NCBI RefSeq assembly: GCF_019844075.1
Contig: NZ_CP081964.1
Span: 1,736,001 to 1,800,000, forward strand
From: Curtobacterium sp. TC1
Lineage (GTDB): Bacteria; Actinomycetota; Actinomycetes; Actinomycetales; Microbacteriaceae
Direction of reading: 5' to 3'
DNA: 64,000 nt
Positions within the stretch are counted from its first letter, which is position 1. Every line of letters begins with the position of its first letter. Of the stretch, positions 9,649 through 20,665 are shown in pieces. The position numbers and the translations under genes are program-made. Under the pieces are notes generated by a model. The model saw only the letters and a program-made list of their open reading frames with translations. It did no database searches and was not told where the DNA came from.

Positions 9649-10401
9649 ATGACCACCAGCCACGCTCCGATCATCCGACTCGACCACGTGTCCAAGCACT
9701 ACGGCGACGCCGCGCGCCGGGTCACAGCGCTCGACGACGTCAGCGTCGACATCGGCGCGGGGGAGTTCACCGCCGTGATGGGGCCGTCCGGGTCCGGCAA
9801 GTCGACCCTCATGCACGTTGCCGCCGGCCTCGACGCGGTGTCCGCCGGCCGCATCCAGATCGACGGCGTCGACATCACCGGGCTCGGCGACAAGGACCTG
9901 ACCGAGCTCCGTCGCCGCCGGCTCGGGTTCGTGTTCCAGTCGTTCAACCTGGTACCGACGCTCGACGTCAGCGAGAACATCCGGCTGCCGTTCCTGCTCG
10001 GCGGGCACAAGCCGTCGAAGGACGAGAGCGCGTGGATCGACCGGTTGGTCGACCAGCTCGGACTCGGCAACCGGCTGTCGCACCGGCCGCACCAGCTGTC
10101 GGGTGGGCAGCAGCAGCGCGTCGCCATCGCCCGGGCGCTCGCCTCGCGGCCGGCAGTCGTCGTCGCCGACGAGCCGACCGGTGCCCTCGACTCGCGCACC
10201 GGCCGTGACGTCCTCGCGATCCTGCGCGGCGCCGTGCAGGAGTGGGGTCAGAGCGTCGTCATGGTGACCCACGACCCCGTCGCCGCCGCCAACGCCGACC
10301 GGATCCTGTTCCTCGCCGACGGCCGGGTCGTCGCCGACCGCCCGGCGATGGACGCCGGCGCGATCTCCACCACGATGCTGGGGATGGAGGCGGCAGCGTG
10401 A
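9649..10401 (+). CDS. ABC transporter ATP-binding protein (MacB/LolD type)
   Basis: 250 aa ATPase. Walker [10 protein letters not shown] from residue 45, Q-loop in [11 protein letters not shown], signature LSGGQQQR, Walker [13 protein letters not shown], and the switch His in [16 protein letters not shown] and DEPTGALD are typical of the MacB/FtsE/LolD branch that works with FtsX-type permeases. Start ATG 9649; a CATCGT box ends 6 nt upstream and there is no clear ribosome-binding site. Overlaps the permease start by 4 nt. Probably an antimicrobial-peptide or lipid-type exporter controlled by the upstream two-component system (inference). Confidence 0.92.
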   Translation: MTTSHAPIIRLDHVSKHYGDAARRVTALDDVSVDIGAGEFTAVMGPSGSGKSTLMHVAAGLDAVSAGRIQIDGVDITGLGDKDLTELRRRRLGFVFQSFNLVPTLDVSENIRLPFLLGGHKPSKDESAWIDRLVDQLGLGNRLSHRPHQLSGGQQQRVAIARALASRPAVVVADEPTGALDSRTGRDVLAILRGAVQEWGQSVVMVTHDPVAAANADRILFLADGRVVADRPAMDAGAISTTMLGMEAAA

Positions 10402-11798
10402 ACGGCGTCCGCTCCTTCGCCCCGACCGTGCTGGTCGCGGCGCTCGGCACGACGTTCGGCTCAGCACTCGTCATCGCCCCGGGCATCGTGACCGAGGCGC
10501 TCGGCGCCGTCGGGCTCGCCGACCTCGGGCCGGTCAAAGCGATCCTGTCCGTCGTCGGTTGGCTGTTCCTCGGGATCGCGCTGTACGTCGGCGCGATCGT
10601 CACCGCCAACACCTGCGCGACCCTCATCGCCGGGCAGACCCGGATCATCGCGCTGCAGCGTCTCGTCGGTGCCACGGGTGCGACCCTCCGTGCCCGGATC
10701 ACCCGGACCGGCCTGGTCGTCGGGGTACTCGGCGGGCTGATCGGCGCCGTCGTCGGCACCGGACTGTCCGCGGTGTTCGTCGTCGTCCTGCGCGGCAACG
10801 GCTTCCTGCCCGACACCGACTACACGCTCCTGCCGTGGGAACTCGTGCTGCCGGTCGTCGCGGTCGTCCTGGCGACCTGGGGAGCCTTCGCCGCGGGCTC
10901 CCGCCGGGTGCTGACCGTCACCCCGCTCGAGGCGCTGTCGTCGAGCGTCGAACCGAGCCACGACGACGTCCGCTCCGGCACCGCCCGCAAGGTCTGGGCC
11001 ATCGTGCTCATGGCCGGCGGCGCGGCGCTCATGCTCATCGGGCTCGCGGTCAGCGCGGGCTCGCCCATCGCGGTGCTGCCGGCGGCACTCGGCGGGTTCG
11101 TGTCCTTCGCGGGCGTCGCGGTCGGGGCGACGATCGTGATGCCGCCCGTCCTGCAGCTCATCGGCCGCATCGGCTCGCACGACCCCGTCGTCCTGCTCGC
11201 CGGCCGCAACGCCATGCGTGCGCCGGGTCGGTCCTCGCGGGCGACGATCGGGCTCGTGATCGGCGTCACCCTGCTCGTCACCTTCGCGGTCGCGCTCGGC
11301 ATCATGCAGCACGTGCTCGAGGCCCAGCTCGAGGACCTGGGGCAGGGCCAGATGACGACCGAGATGGTGCAGGCGCAGCGCGACTTCTTCGTGCAGCTGA
11401 ACGCCGTCGTCAGTGTCATCGTCGGGTTCTCCGCCGTGATCGCCGCCGTCGGGGTCGTGAACGCGCTCGCACTCGGGGTCCTGCAGCGTCGCCGTGAGCT
11501 CGGGCTGCTGCGGGTCCTCGGACTCACCGGGGCGCAGGTCCGCCGGATGATCGTGACCGAGGCCGTGCAGATGGTCGTCGCGGCCGTCGTCTCCGGGCTC
11601 GTGCTCGGCACCTTCTATGGCTGGGTCGGCGGGCAGACGCTGCTCGGATCGCTGGGCACCCCGGTCACGCCCGTGCTGCCGCCGCTCACCATCGGGATCG
11701 TCGTCGTCGGGGCGCTCGTGCTCGCGGTCGTCGCGACGATCGCGCCGGTGCGGCGCGCGATGCGCGTCCCCCCGACCGAAGCGCTCGCGGTCGACTGA
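10398..11798 (+). CDS. FtsX-type ABC transporter permease
   Basis: 466 aa membrane protein. N-terminal half carries about four helices with a GATGATLRARI-type cytoplasmic segment; after a linker, the C-terminal FtsX/MacB domain has further helices and the LRVLGLTGAQVRRM coupling segment ending in a conserved P-P-T-E-A-L. At 466 aa it is a compact single permease rather than the ~800-aa double version. GTG 10398 overlaps the ATPase stop by 4 nt. A long palindrome follows its stop as terminator. Confidence 0.88.
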   Translation: MNGVRSFAPTVLVAALGTTFGSALVIAPGIVTEALGAVGLADLGPVKAILSVVGWLFLGIALYVGAIVTANTCATLIAGQTRIIALQRLVGATGATLRARITRTGLVVGVLGGLIGAVVGTGLSAVFVVVLRGNGFLPDTDYTLLPWELVLPVVAVVLATWGAFAAGSRRVLTVTPLEALSSSVEPSHDDVRSGTARKVWAIVLMAGGAALMLIGLAVSAGSPIAVLPAALGGFVSFAGVAVGATIVMPPVLQLIGRIGSHDPVVLLAGRNAMRAPGRSSRATIGLVIGVTLLVTFAVALGIMQHVLEAQLEDLGQGQMTTEMVQAQRDFFVQLNAVVSVIVGFSAVIAAVGVVNALALGVLQRRRELGLLRVLGLTGAQVRRMIVTEAVQMVVAAVVSGLVLGTFYGWVGGQTLLGSLGTPVTPVLPPLTIGIVVVGALVLAVVATIAPVRRAMRVPPTEALAVD

Positions 11799-11824
11799 CG
11801 AGCGGCCGTGGTCGGGCCACGCGG

Positions 11825-11868
11825 CGGACGGGAGGCACGGTGCCAGCTGGCACCGTGCCTCCGGTCCG
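11825..11868. terminator. Strong stem-loop terminator after the ABC permease
   Basis: The core 11831-11862 is a perfect 32-bp palindrome with half-site GGAGGCACGGTGCCAG. After one mismatch the pairing extends by CGGAC/GTCCG. It starts 32 nt past the permease stop. There is no T-tract, as is common for GC-rich actinobacterial terminators. Confidence 0.7.
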
Positions 11869-11893
11869 TCGTCCCGTGCCTCCGCCGCCCCGG

Positions 11894-11984
11894 CCGCTCC
11901 CGCCACGCCGCCCCGCCACGCCGCTCCCGCCACGCCGCCCCGCCACGCCGCTCCCGCCACGCCGCTCGCGCCACGCCGCTCGCG
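11894..11984. repeat. Tandem C-rich repeat
   Basis: Two full 27-nt units (11894-11920, 11921-11947) built from CCGCTCCCGCCACG and CCGCCCCGCCACG halves, then further half-units with C-to-G changes. Noncoding. It directly abuts repeat element A at 11987. Copy number is likely to vary between strains. Confidence 0.75.
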
Positions 11985-11986
11985 TT

Positions 11987-12049
11987 CGCCGAGGTTCCAC
12001 GATCTTGGACTCCGGACGGCCGCCGGCGACGGTTCGTGGAACCTCGGCG
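11987..12049. repeat. Short GCCGAGGTTCC inverted-repeat element (copy A)
   Basis: Perfect 14-bp arms CGCCGAGGTTCCAC (11987-12000) and its complement (12036-12049), separated by 35 nt of GC-rich sequence. The same ends recur at four other intergenic places in the window, so this is one member of a dispersed family. Confidence 0.75.
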
Positions 12050-12071
12050 TCCGGCCGACGGCATGTCGTGA

Positions 12072-14018
<1,947 letters not shown>

Positions 14019-14059
14019 CACGCGCGGTACTTCCCCCGTCACGCGCGATGGCACGTCGG

Positions 14060-14102
14060 ATCGGGCGTACCTGGGCGTTTCTTTCGACCAGGTACGCCCG
14101 AT
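14060..14102 (+). terminator. Terminator of leuA
   Basis: Perfect 15-bp stem: ATCGGGCGTACCTGG (14060-14074) and its complement (14088-14102) around a 13-nt loop that contains TTTCTTT. It lies 41 nt past the leuA stop and before recO. Confidence 0.7.
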
Positions 14103-14137
14103 TCCGCCGAGTACGCCCCGCGCCCGCGCACGACCCG

Positions 14138-14179
14138 CCCCGCGCGTGCCCAGCCCCGCGCGTGCCCAGCCCCGCGCGG
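14138..14179. repeat. 16-nt tandem repeat before recO
   Basis: CCCCGCGCGTGCCCAG occurs twice back to back (14138-14153, 14154-14169), followed by a partial third copy. Noncoding, ending 33 nt before the recO start. Function unknown. Confidence 0.65.
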
Positions 14180-14212
14180 CGCGGTGTCGGCGGGGCGGGG
14201 GATACTGGGGGC

Positions 14213-15091
14213 ATGCCGCTGTACCGGGACGAGTGCGTCGTGTTGCGCACCCACAAGCTCGGTGAAGCCGACCGCATCGTCACCATGCTCAGTCGGCAGC
14301 ACGGCAAGATCCGAGCGGTGGCCAAGGGCGTGCGGCGGACCGCGTCGAAGTTCGGTAGCCGCCTCGAGCCGTTCATGGTCGTCGACGCCCAGTTCTACGA
14401 GGGGCGCTCGCTCGACATCGTCACGCAGGCTGAGTCGCTCGGCGCCTACGGTGCGCAGATCGTCGCCGACTACGGCGCGTACACGGCTGCCAGCGCGATG
14501 GTCGAGACCGCCGACCGCCTGAGCGAGGCCGACGCCGGCCTGCAGCAGTACCTGTTGCTCGTCGGTGCGCTGCGGTCGTTGTCCCGCGGTGAGCACCACT
14601 CCAGCGCCACGCTCGACTCCTACCTGCTCCGCGCGATGAGCATCGCAGGGTGGGCGCCCTCGTTCGGCGACTGTGCGGTCACCGGGGAGCCCGGGCCGCA
14701 CTCGGCCTTCGTCGTGCAGCTCGGCGGCGTGGTCGCCGATCGCGCTGCGCCTCCCGGCACGCCGCGGCTCGACCCGGCGACCCTCGGGGTACTCGGCTCG
14801 CTGCTCGCCGGCGACTGGGCGAGCGTCGACGCCACCGACGAGCGCACGCGGTCACGCGCCTCCGGCGTGGTCGCGGCCTACGCCCAGTGGCACCTGGAAC
14901 GATCGCTCCGGTCCCTGCCGCACGTCGACCGGTCGGAGCATCCGCTGCCGGTGCCGCTGACCCACGACGGGCCCGAGGCGACGGCCCGTGCGGTCGCCTC
15001 CACCCCGGCGCCCTCCACCCCGGCGCCCTCCGTCCCGGACCCCGCCGACCCCGACCTCGATCCCGCCGCCGAAGGAACCCCCACCGCATGA
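14213..15091 (+). CDS. recO: DNA repair protein RecO
   Basis: 292 aa recombination mediator of the RecFOR pathway. N-terminal OB fold ([20 protein letters not shown], then [18 protein letters not shown]), then the helical RecO C domain. The zinc-ribbon region reads [13 protein letters not shown] followed by GGVVADR, so only one of the four expected Cys remains. The last ~30 residues are a Pro/Ala-rich tail with STPAP repeats. GATACT at 14201-14206 lies 6 nt before the ATG. The stop overlaps uppS by 4 nt. Confidence 0.93.
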   Translation: MPLYRDECVVLRTHKLGEADRIVTMLSRQHGKIRAVAKGVRRTASKFGSRLEPFMVVDAQFYEGRSLDIVTQAESLGAYGAQIVADYGAYTAASAMVETADRLSEADAGLQQYLLLVGALRSLSRGEHHSSATLDSYLLRAMSIAGWAPSFGDCAVTGEPGPHSAFVVQLGGVVADRAAPPGTPRLDPATLGVLGSLLAGDWASVDATDERTRSRASGVVAAYAQWHLERSLRSLPHVDRSEHPLPVPLTHDGPEATARAVASTPAPSTPAPSVPDPADPDLDPAAEGTPTA

Positions 15092-15885
15092 GCCCCCGCC
15101 GCCCCGACGACGCCGAGCCGTTCCGCCCGATCGACTGGACGGGCCAGACGCCCCCGGCGATCCCGGCCCGGTTCGTGCCGGACCACGTGGCCATCGTGAT
15201 GGACGGCAACGGCCGGTGGGCGAACGGCCGAGGGCTCACCCGGATCGAGGGGCACAAGGCGGGTGAGGCCTCGCTGCTGGACGTCGTCGCCGGCGGCATC
15301 CAGATCGGCGTCAAGCACATCTCGGCGTACGCGTTCTCGACCGAGAACTGGAAGCGGTCCCCGGAAGAGGTCCGGTTCCTGATGGGCTTCAACCGCGACG
15401 TCATCCGCCGACGGCGCGACCAGCTCAACGAGTGGGGCGTCAAGGTGCGGTGGGCCGGTCGGCGTCCGCGGTTGTGGCGGAGCGTCATCGACGAACTCGA
15501 CCGCGCCGAGCAGATGACCGCCGGCAACGACGTGCTGACCCTGACGATGTGCGTCAACTACGGCGGCCGGAACGAGATCGTCGACGCCGTGCGGGGGATG
15601 GCCGAAGAGGTCGCCGCCGGACGCCTCAAGCCGAGCCAGGTCACCGAGAAGGCCCTGGCGAAGCGGCTGTACGTGCCCGAGATGCCCGACGTCGACCTGT
15701 TCCTCCGCAGTTCAGGGGAGCAGCGCACGAGCAACTTCCTGCTCTGGCAGTCGGCGTACGCCGAGATGGTGTTCCTCGACCGCCTGTGGCCGGACTTCCG
15801 CCGCACCGACCTGTGGGGTGCGATCGAGGAGTACGCACGCCGCGACCGGCGCTACGGCGGCGCGGTCGACGCCCCGACGGCGTAG
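15088..15885 (+). CDS. uppS: Isoprenyl (undecaprenyl-type) diphosphate synthase
   Basis: 265 aa cis-prenyltransferase making the polyprenyl diphosphate carrier for cell-wall synthesis. [13 protein letters not shown] holds the catalytic Asp, [10 protein letters not shown] the second conserved block, and [19 protein letters not shown] the C-terminal substrate-binding block. Translationally coupled to recO (ATGA overlap), the standard actinobacterial recO-uppS pair. Product chain length (decaprenyl or undecaprenyl) cannot be told. Confidence 0.94.
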   Translation: MSPRRPDDAEPFRPIDWTGQTPPAIPARFVPDHVAIVMDGNGRWANGRGLTRIEGHKAGEASLLDVVAGGIQIGVKHISAYAFSTENWKRSPEEVRFLMGFNRDVIRRRRDQLNEWGVKVRWAGRRPRLWRSVIDELDRAEQMTAGNDVLTLTMCVNYGGRNEIVDAVRGMAEEVAAGRLKPSQVTEKALAKRLYVPEMPDVDLFLRSSGEQRTSNFLLWQSAYAEMVFLDRLWPDFRRTDLWGAIEEYARRDRRYGGAVDAPTA

Positions 15886-15934
15886 CCCCAGCCGAGCCCA
15901 GCCCAGCCCGACCCGGGCCGCGCAGCCCGGCTCC

Positions 15935-16909
15935 TCAGCCCGGCAGCGGCCCGTCGAGCAGGTGCGCCGCCGACCGCACGGCGTCCAGGGCGGCCAGCAC
16001 GCTGGGGACGCGCTCGGCCCCGCGCGCCACGACGACCTCGACGCGTCGAGCCAGGTCGTCGTCGACGGGATCGACCCGGACCTCGGCGGGGATCACCGTC
16101 GTGGCGAGTGCCAGCCGGGGCAGCAACGCCACCCCGAGTCCGGCGGCGACGAGCCCCACGACCGCCGCCGCGTTGTCGGTCTCGAGCACGATGTCCGGCG
16201 TGAACCCGGCGGTGGCGCACGAGGCGAGGAGGTGCCCCCGGCACCGCGGGCAGCCGCCGATCCAGCGGGCATCGCGGTGTGCCGCCAGGTCCACGGCAGC
16301 TGGGCCGGCGGGGCGGACGGACCCCGGGCCTCCCGGTCGGCCTGCCCCGACCGGCGTCACCAGCGCGAGCGGGTCGCGCCCCAGCGCCCGGGTGACGAGC
16401 CCGGGGTCCGGGGTGGCTCCGACCTCGTCGCCGACGTAGGTGAACGTGAGGGCGACGTCGACCTCGCCGCTCCGCAGCAGGTCGTGTGCTTCGGGCGGTT
16501 CGACCTCCACGTAGGAGGTCGTCACGCCGGGAGCCGTCGCCGCCAGCCGTGCGAGCACGGCGGGCACGAGGGCGGAGGAAGCGCTCGGGAACCCGGCGAG
16601 GCGCACCCGACCGCGGGACAGGCCCCCGACGGCGTCGAGGTCCTCGCGCGCGGCGGTCAGTGCTGCCTGCACGTGCAGGGCGTGGTCCGCGAGCACCCGG
16701 CCGGCGTCCGTCAGCGTCGCACCGCGCCCGCCGCGACCGTCCTGCCCGGACCGCAGCACCAGGGTGTGCCCGAGTCGCCGCTCGGCCCGGGCGAGCAATT
16801 GGCTGACCGCCGGCTGGCTCGACCCGAGCGCTGCGGCGGCACGGGTGATCGACCCGCCGTCGGCCACGGCGCGCAGCACCCGGAGCAACTGGGGATCGAT
16901 CTCGTCCAT
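15935..16909 (-). CDS. LysR family transcriptional regulator
   Basis: 324 aa. N-terminal winged HTH: LLRVLRAVADGGSITRAAAA followed by the recognition helix in SQPAVSQLLARAERRLG; the rest is the periplasmic-binding-like effector domain. Divergent from the aminotransferase at 16980 with a 70-bp gap, the classical LysR/target arrangement, so that gene is the likely target (inference). ATG 16909 is preferred; GTG 16912 is directly adjacent. A GGGCCTCC motif lies within the gene at 16324-16336. Confidence 0.9.
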   Translation of the reverse strand: MDEIDPQLLRVLRAVADGGSITRAAAALGSSQPAVSQLLARAERRLGHTLVLRSGQDGRGGRGATLTDAGRVLADHALHVQAALTAAREDLDAVGGLSRGRVRLAGFPSASSALVPAVLARLAATAPGVTTSYVEVEPPEAHDLLRSGEVDVALTFTYVGDEVGATPDPGLVTRALGRDPLALVTPVGAGRPGGPGSVRPAGPAAVDLAAHRDARWIGGCPRCRGHLLASCATAGFTPDIVLETDNAAAVVGLVAAGLGVALLPRLALATTVIPAEVRVDPVDDDLARRVEVVVARGAERVPSVLAALDAVRSAAHLLDGPLPG

Positions 16910-16979
16910 CACGTGATGTTATCGGTGGCACAACGAACCGGCACTGGTGTGATGGGGAGCGAGCCGGGACGCTGTCCGC

Positions 16980-18035
16980 ATGGACTCCTTCCCCGCCGGC
17001 CGCGGCTACCTCGCGGCGTGCACCGCCGGTCTGCCGACCCACGGCACCCTCGCGGCCCAGCGCGCCGACCTCGACGCGTGGTCCCGCGCCGAGACGTCGC
17101 CGGCCCGCTACGGGGCACTGGTCGAACAGGGACGCTCGCTCTTCGCGGAGCTCGTCGGGGTCCCGGCGTCCCGCGTCGCGACCGGCTCGCAGACATCGGT
17201 GATGGCCGCGGTCGTCGCCGACGCGCTGCCGGACGGTGCCGAGGTGGTCGTCCCCGACGGCGACTTCAGCTCGGTCGTGTTCCCGTTCCTCGCCCAGGTA
17301 CACCGCGGCGTCCGGGTCCGGAGCGTCCCGCTCGACCGGCTCGCCGCGTCCGTCGGGCCCGACACGGCCCTCGTCGCGTGGTCCGCGGTGCAGTCCGCCA
17401 CGGGCGCGGTCACCGACCCCGACCCGGTCGTGGCTGCGGCCCGCCGCGTCGGCGCCCTGACCCTGTGCGACCTCACGCAGGCCGCCGGGGTCCTGCCCGT
17501 CGACGCGGCGCCGTTCGACGTGACGCTCACGCACGCCTACAAGTGGCTCTGCGCGCCGCGCGGCGTCGCCTTCATGACACTCTCCGACACCGCCCTCGGC
17601 CGGCTCCGCCCCGTGCAGGCCGGCTGGTACGCGGGGGAGGACGTGTGGTCGTCGTGCTACGGACCCGTGATGCACCTGGCCGACGACGCCCGTCGCTTCG
17701 ACGTCTCGCCGGCCTGGCAGGCGTGGCCCGGTGCCGTGGCCGCGCTCGAGCACGCGGTCGCGCTCGACCAGCAGGCGGTCTGGAGGCACGCCACCGGTCT
17801 CGCAGATCGGCTGTGCGACGCCCTCGGGTCGCCTCGGCAGGGCGACGGGCAGGCGATCGTCACGTTCGCGGACGCCGACGGGTCGGCCCTCCGTGCCCTC
17901 ACCGCCGCGGGGCTCACCGCCTCCGGACGTGCCGGGCGACTGCGGATCGCGTTCCACCTGTGGAACGACGAGGCGGACGTGACCGACGTCGTGGCCGCGC
18001 TGGGCGGGGTGGGGCCGGGCGCGTCGGGAAGGTGA
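16980..18035 (+). CDS. PLP-dependent class V aminotransferase / cysteine-desulfurase-like protein
   Basis: 351 aa, fold-type I PLP enzyme. Key features: TGSQTSVMAAVVADALP phosphate-binding region, LTLCDLTQAAGVLPVD (cofactor Asp and Gln), and the Schiff-base Lys188 in THAYKWLCAPRGVA. Best match by pattern is the isopenicillin-N-epimerase / kynureninase-like branch, so it could be a lyase or desulfurase as easily as an aminotransferase. Sits opposite a LysR regulator, suggesting substrate-induced expression. Substrate unknown. Confidence 0.85.
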   Translation: MDSFPAGRGYLAACTAGLPTHGTLAAQRADLDAWSRAETSPARYGALVEQGRSLFAELVGVPASRVATGSQTSVMAAVVADALPDGAEVVVPDGDFSSVVFPFLAQVHRGVRVRSVPLDRLAASVGPDTALVAWSAVQSATGAVTDPDPVVAAARRVGALTLCDLTQAAGVLPVDAAPFDVTLTHAYKWLCAPRGVAFMTLSDTALGRLRPVQAGWYAGEDVWSSCYGPVMHLADDARRFDVSPAWQAWPGAVAALEHAVALDQQAVWRHATGLADRLCDALGSPRQGDGQAIVTFADADGSALRALTAAGLTASGRAGRLRIAFHLWNDEADVTDVVAALGGVGPGASGR

Positions 18036-18142
18036 GCGCGGACGGCGGACGCGGGGCGGGCCTCCCGGCCGACGAACGCCGGTAGTCTTGCCCGGACCGT
18101 TTCCGCACCGAGCACCCAGCTCGGCGACCTCTGGAGCACCCT

Positions 18143-19528
18143 TTGGCACAGCCCTCCCGTCTCGACAGCGTCATCGCCCTGGCCAAGCGCCGCGGCTTCG
18201 TCTTCCAGTCGGGTGAGATCTACGGAGGCTCCCGCTCCGCGTGGGACTACGGGCCCCTCGGTGTGGAGCTCAAGGAGAACATCAAGCGCCAGTGGTGGCA
18301 GCGGTTCGTCCGCGGCCGCGGGGACATGGTCGGCCTGGACTCGGCCGTCATCCTGCCCCGCAAGGTGTGGGAGGCCTCCGGCCACGTCGCGACCTTCACC
18401 GACCCGCTGGTCGAGTGCCTGCACTGCCACCACCGGTTCCGTGCGGACCACCTGACCGAGGCGTTCGTGGCGAAGAAGGGCCGCGACCCCGAGGGCGGCA
18501 TGGCCGAGATCGCCTGCCCGAACTGCGGTACCCGCGGCGAGTGGACCGAGCCCCGCGAGTTCTCCGGCATGCTCAAGACCTACCTCGGCCCGGTCGAGTC
18601 GGAGGAGGGCCTGAACTTCTTGCGCCCCGAGACCGCGCAGGGCATCTTCGTCGACTTCGCGCAGGTCGTCACGACCAGCCGCATGAAGCCCCCGTTCGGC
18701 ATCGGCCAGGTCGGCAAGGCGTTCCGCAACGAGATCACGCCCGGCAACTTCATCTTCCGCACCCGCGAGTTCGAGCAGATGGAGATCGAGTACTTCGTGC
18801 CGCCGGCCGAGGCGGGCGAGCACTACGAGCAGTGGATCGCCGACTCCGTCGCGTTCTACACCGACCTCGGCATCGACCCGGAGAACCTCCGGCGCTTCGA
18901 CGTGCCGGACGGCGAGCGGGCGCACTACTCGGACGCCACCGCCGACATCGAGTACCGCTTCGGCTTCACCGGTTCGGAGTGGGGCGAGCTCATGGGCGTC
19001 GCGAACCGCACCGACTTCGACCTCAACAACCACATCGAGTCGTCCGGCCAAGACCTGCGCTTCTTCGACCAGGCCGCCAACGAGAAGTACGTGCCGTACG
19101 TCATCGAGCCGTCGTTCGGCCTGACCCGTGCGCTCATGGCGTTCCTGCTCGACTCGTACCACGAGGACGAAGCCCCGAACGCGAAGGGCGGCGTCGACAA
19201 GCGCACCGTGCTGCGCCTCGACCCGCGCCTGGCGCCCGTCAAGGCCGCGGTGCTGCCGCTGTCGCGCAACGAGCAGCTCTCGCCCGTCGCCCGTGGCCTG
19301 GCAGACGACCTGCGCAAGAACTGGAACGTGGACTTCGACGACGCCGGCGCGATCGGCCGCCGCTACCGTCGCCACGACGAGATCGGCACGCCGTTCTGCA
19401 TCACGGTCGACTTCGACACGCTCGAGGACAAGGCCGTGACCGTGCGCGAGCGCGACACGATGGCGCAGGAGCGGGTGGCGTTGGACCAGCTGCAGGGCTA
19501 CCTGGCGCAGCGCTTGCTCGGCGCGTAG
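18143..19528 (+). CDS. glyS: Glycyl-tRNA synthetase (alpha2 type)
   Basis: 461 aa class II synthetase of the single-chain homodimeric type. Motif 1 region [19 protein letters not shown]; two CxxC pairs (CLHCHH and CPNCG) in the insertion; motif 2 in [20 protein letters not shown]; motif 3 in [15 protein letters not shown]-terminal anticodon-binding domain from about residue 350. Start is TTG 18143 after CTGGAG; the protein begins [19 protein letters not shown] as in relatives. A GGGCCTCC motif sits at 18058 upstream. Confidence 0.96.
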   Translation: MAQPSRLDSVIALAKRRGFVFQSGEIYGGSRSAWDYGPLGVELKENIKRQWWQRFVRGRGDMVGLDSAVILPRKVWEASGHVATFTDPLVECLHCHHRFRADHLTEAFVAKKGRDPEGGMAEIACPNCGTRGEWTEPREFSGMLKTYLGPVESEEGLNFLRPETAQGIFVDFAQVVTTSRMKPPFGIGQVGKAFRNEITPGNFIFRTREFEQMEIEYFVPPAEAGEHYEQWIADSVAFYTDLGIDPENLRRFDVPDGERAHYSDATADIEYRFGFTGSEWGELMGVANRTDFDLNNHIESSGQDLRFFDQAANEKYVPYVIEPSFGLTRALMAFLLDSYHEDEAPNAKGGVDKRTVLRLDPRLAPVKAAVLPLSRNEQLSPVARGLADDLRKNWNVDFDDAGAIGRRYRRHDEIGTPFCITVDFDTLEDKAVTVRERDTMAQERVALDQLQGYLAQRLLGA

Positions 19529-19581
19529 GGGTTCGCCGCCAAGGGTGGGAATGCGCGCGCACGCCGTGCGTTGGTGTCAGC

Positions 19582-20316
19582 ATGAACGACTCCGTGAAGG
19601 TCGATGTCTGGTCGGACATCGCCTGCCCCTGGTGCTACATCGGCAAGCGCAAGTTCGAGGCCGGCGTGGCCGCCTTCGGCGCCTCGTCGGACTCCCTGCC
19701 GGTCGAGGTCGAGTACCACTCCTTCGAGCTGAGCCCCGACACCCCCGTCGACTTCGAGGGCACCGAGGCCGAGTTCCTGTCGAACCACAAGGGCATGCCC
19801 GTCGAGCAGGCGCAGCAGATGCTCGACCAGGTCACCGGCATCGCCGCGAGCGTCGGGCTCGACTACGACTTCGAGGCGATGCACCACACCAACACGGTGA
19901 AGGCGCACCAGGTCATCCACCTCGCCAAGCAGCACGGCAAGCAGCTCGACATGGTCGAGCGCCTGTTCACCGCCTACTTCGAACGCGGTGAACACGTCGG
20001 CGACGAGGCGACGCTGGCGGACCTGGCCGCCGAGATCGGGCTCGACCGCGACGAGGTCCTCGCGACGCTCCGCGACGACGCACAGCTCGCCGCCGTCCGC
20101 GCCGACCAGGCCCAGGCGCAGGCCTTCGGCATCAACGGCGTTCCCTTCTTCGTCATCGACGGCAAGTACGGGGTCTCCGGCGCGCAGGACCCGGCCGCGT
20201 TCGAGCAGGTGCTGACGCAGGTCGTCGCGCTGCGCGGGACGACTCCGGACGAGGTCGCCTCGGCGACCGAACGCGCTGCGGACGACGCGAGCGCCGACGT
20301 GGCGGCGACCCGATGA
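19582..20316 (+). CDS. DsbA family oxidoreductase (FrnE-like)
   Basis: 244 aa thioredoxin-fold protein. Active site CPWC at residues 15-18 in WSDIACPWCYIGKRKFE; the cis-Pro region is FGINGVPFFVIDGKYGVSGAQ. No signal peptide, so cytoplasmic, unlike periplasmic DsbA; this matches the FrnE/2-hydroxychromene-isomerase-like branch linked to disulfide stress. The C-terminus adds an Ala/Glu-rich tail. Stop overlaps the next small gene by 4 nt. Confidence 0.9.
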   Translation: MNDSVKVDVWSDIACPWCYIGKRKFEAGVAAFGASSDSLPVEVEYHSFELSPDTPVDFEGTEAEFLSNHKGMPVEQAQQMLDQVTGIAASVGLDYDFEAMHHTNTVKAHQVIHLAKQHGKQLDMVERLFTAYFERGEHVGDEATLADLAAEIGLDRDEVLATLRDDAQLAAVRADQAQAQAFGINGVPFFVIDGKYGVSGAQDPAAFEQVLTQVVALRGTTPDEVASATERAADDASADVAATR

Positions 20317-20531
20317 CGGACATGACCATCAGCGACCAGGGCGCGGTGCGCCTCCAGGCCGTGACGTCCGTGCCGTCCGTGCCGGACGCGCTCACCGGCC
20401 TGGAGGCGCGCCCCACCCTGCTGACGCTCGTCACGCCCGGCGGGGCGCCGGTCTGCGAAGGCGATGCGTGCCTGATCGACGCCGGCTCGTTCGCCGGCGC
20501 CGAGGGTGACTGGTCCGAGGTGCCGGACTGA
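20313..20531 (+). CDS. Small protein of unknown function
   Basis: 72 aa, acidic, no membrane segment or signal peptide. Contains PVCEGDACLID, i.e. two Cys separated by four residues, which could be redox- or metal-active next to the DsbA-like gene. Its ATG overlaps the upstream stop (ATGA), evidence for real translation; an in-frame ATG at 20322 is an alternative. A hairpin at its end acts as terminator. I do not recognise a family. Confidence 0.6.
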   Translation: MTDMTISDQGAVRLQAVTSVPSVPDALTGLEARPTLLTLVTPGGAPVCEGDACLIDAGSFAGAEGDWSEVPD

Positions 20532-20545
20532 CCGCTCGGTCAGTC
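20526..20545 (+). terminator. Short hairpin at the end of the small gene
   Basis: GACTGACC (20526-20533), loop GCTC, GGTCAGTC (20538-20545): perfect 8-bp stem overlapping the stop codon at 20529-20531. Confidence 0.45.
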
Positions 20546-20576
20546 GCGCGTCGCGCGCTGCTGGTCCCGCGCCCCG

Positions 20577-20620
20577 GTGCGGTCGTCGCGCCCCGACTCT
20601 GCGGGGCGCGACGACCGCAC
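20577..20620. terminator. Bidirectional terminator between convergent genes
   Basis: Perfect 19-bp stem: GTGCGGTCGTCGCGCCCCG (20577-20595), loop ACTCTG, and its complement (20602-20620). It lies between the plus-strand small gene and the minus-strand YbaK gene, so it can serve both. Short CGCGTCGCGC repeats flank it on both sides. Confidence 0.75.
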
Positions 20621-20665
20621 GGGGGCGCAATCCGTCGGTCGCGCGTCGCGCTGCTGCCGACGCGA

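Noticed and set aside
11894..11984. Possible CRISPR array
   Set aside because: Units are contiguous without unique spacers, C-rich, and no cas genes are near.
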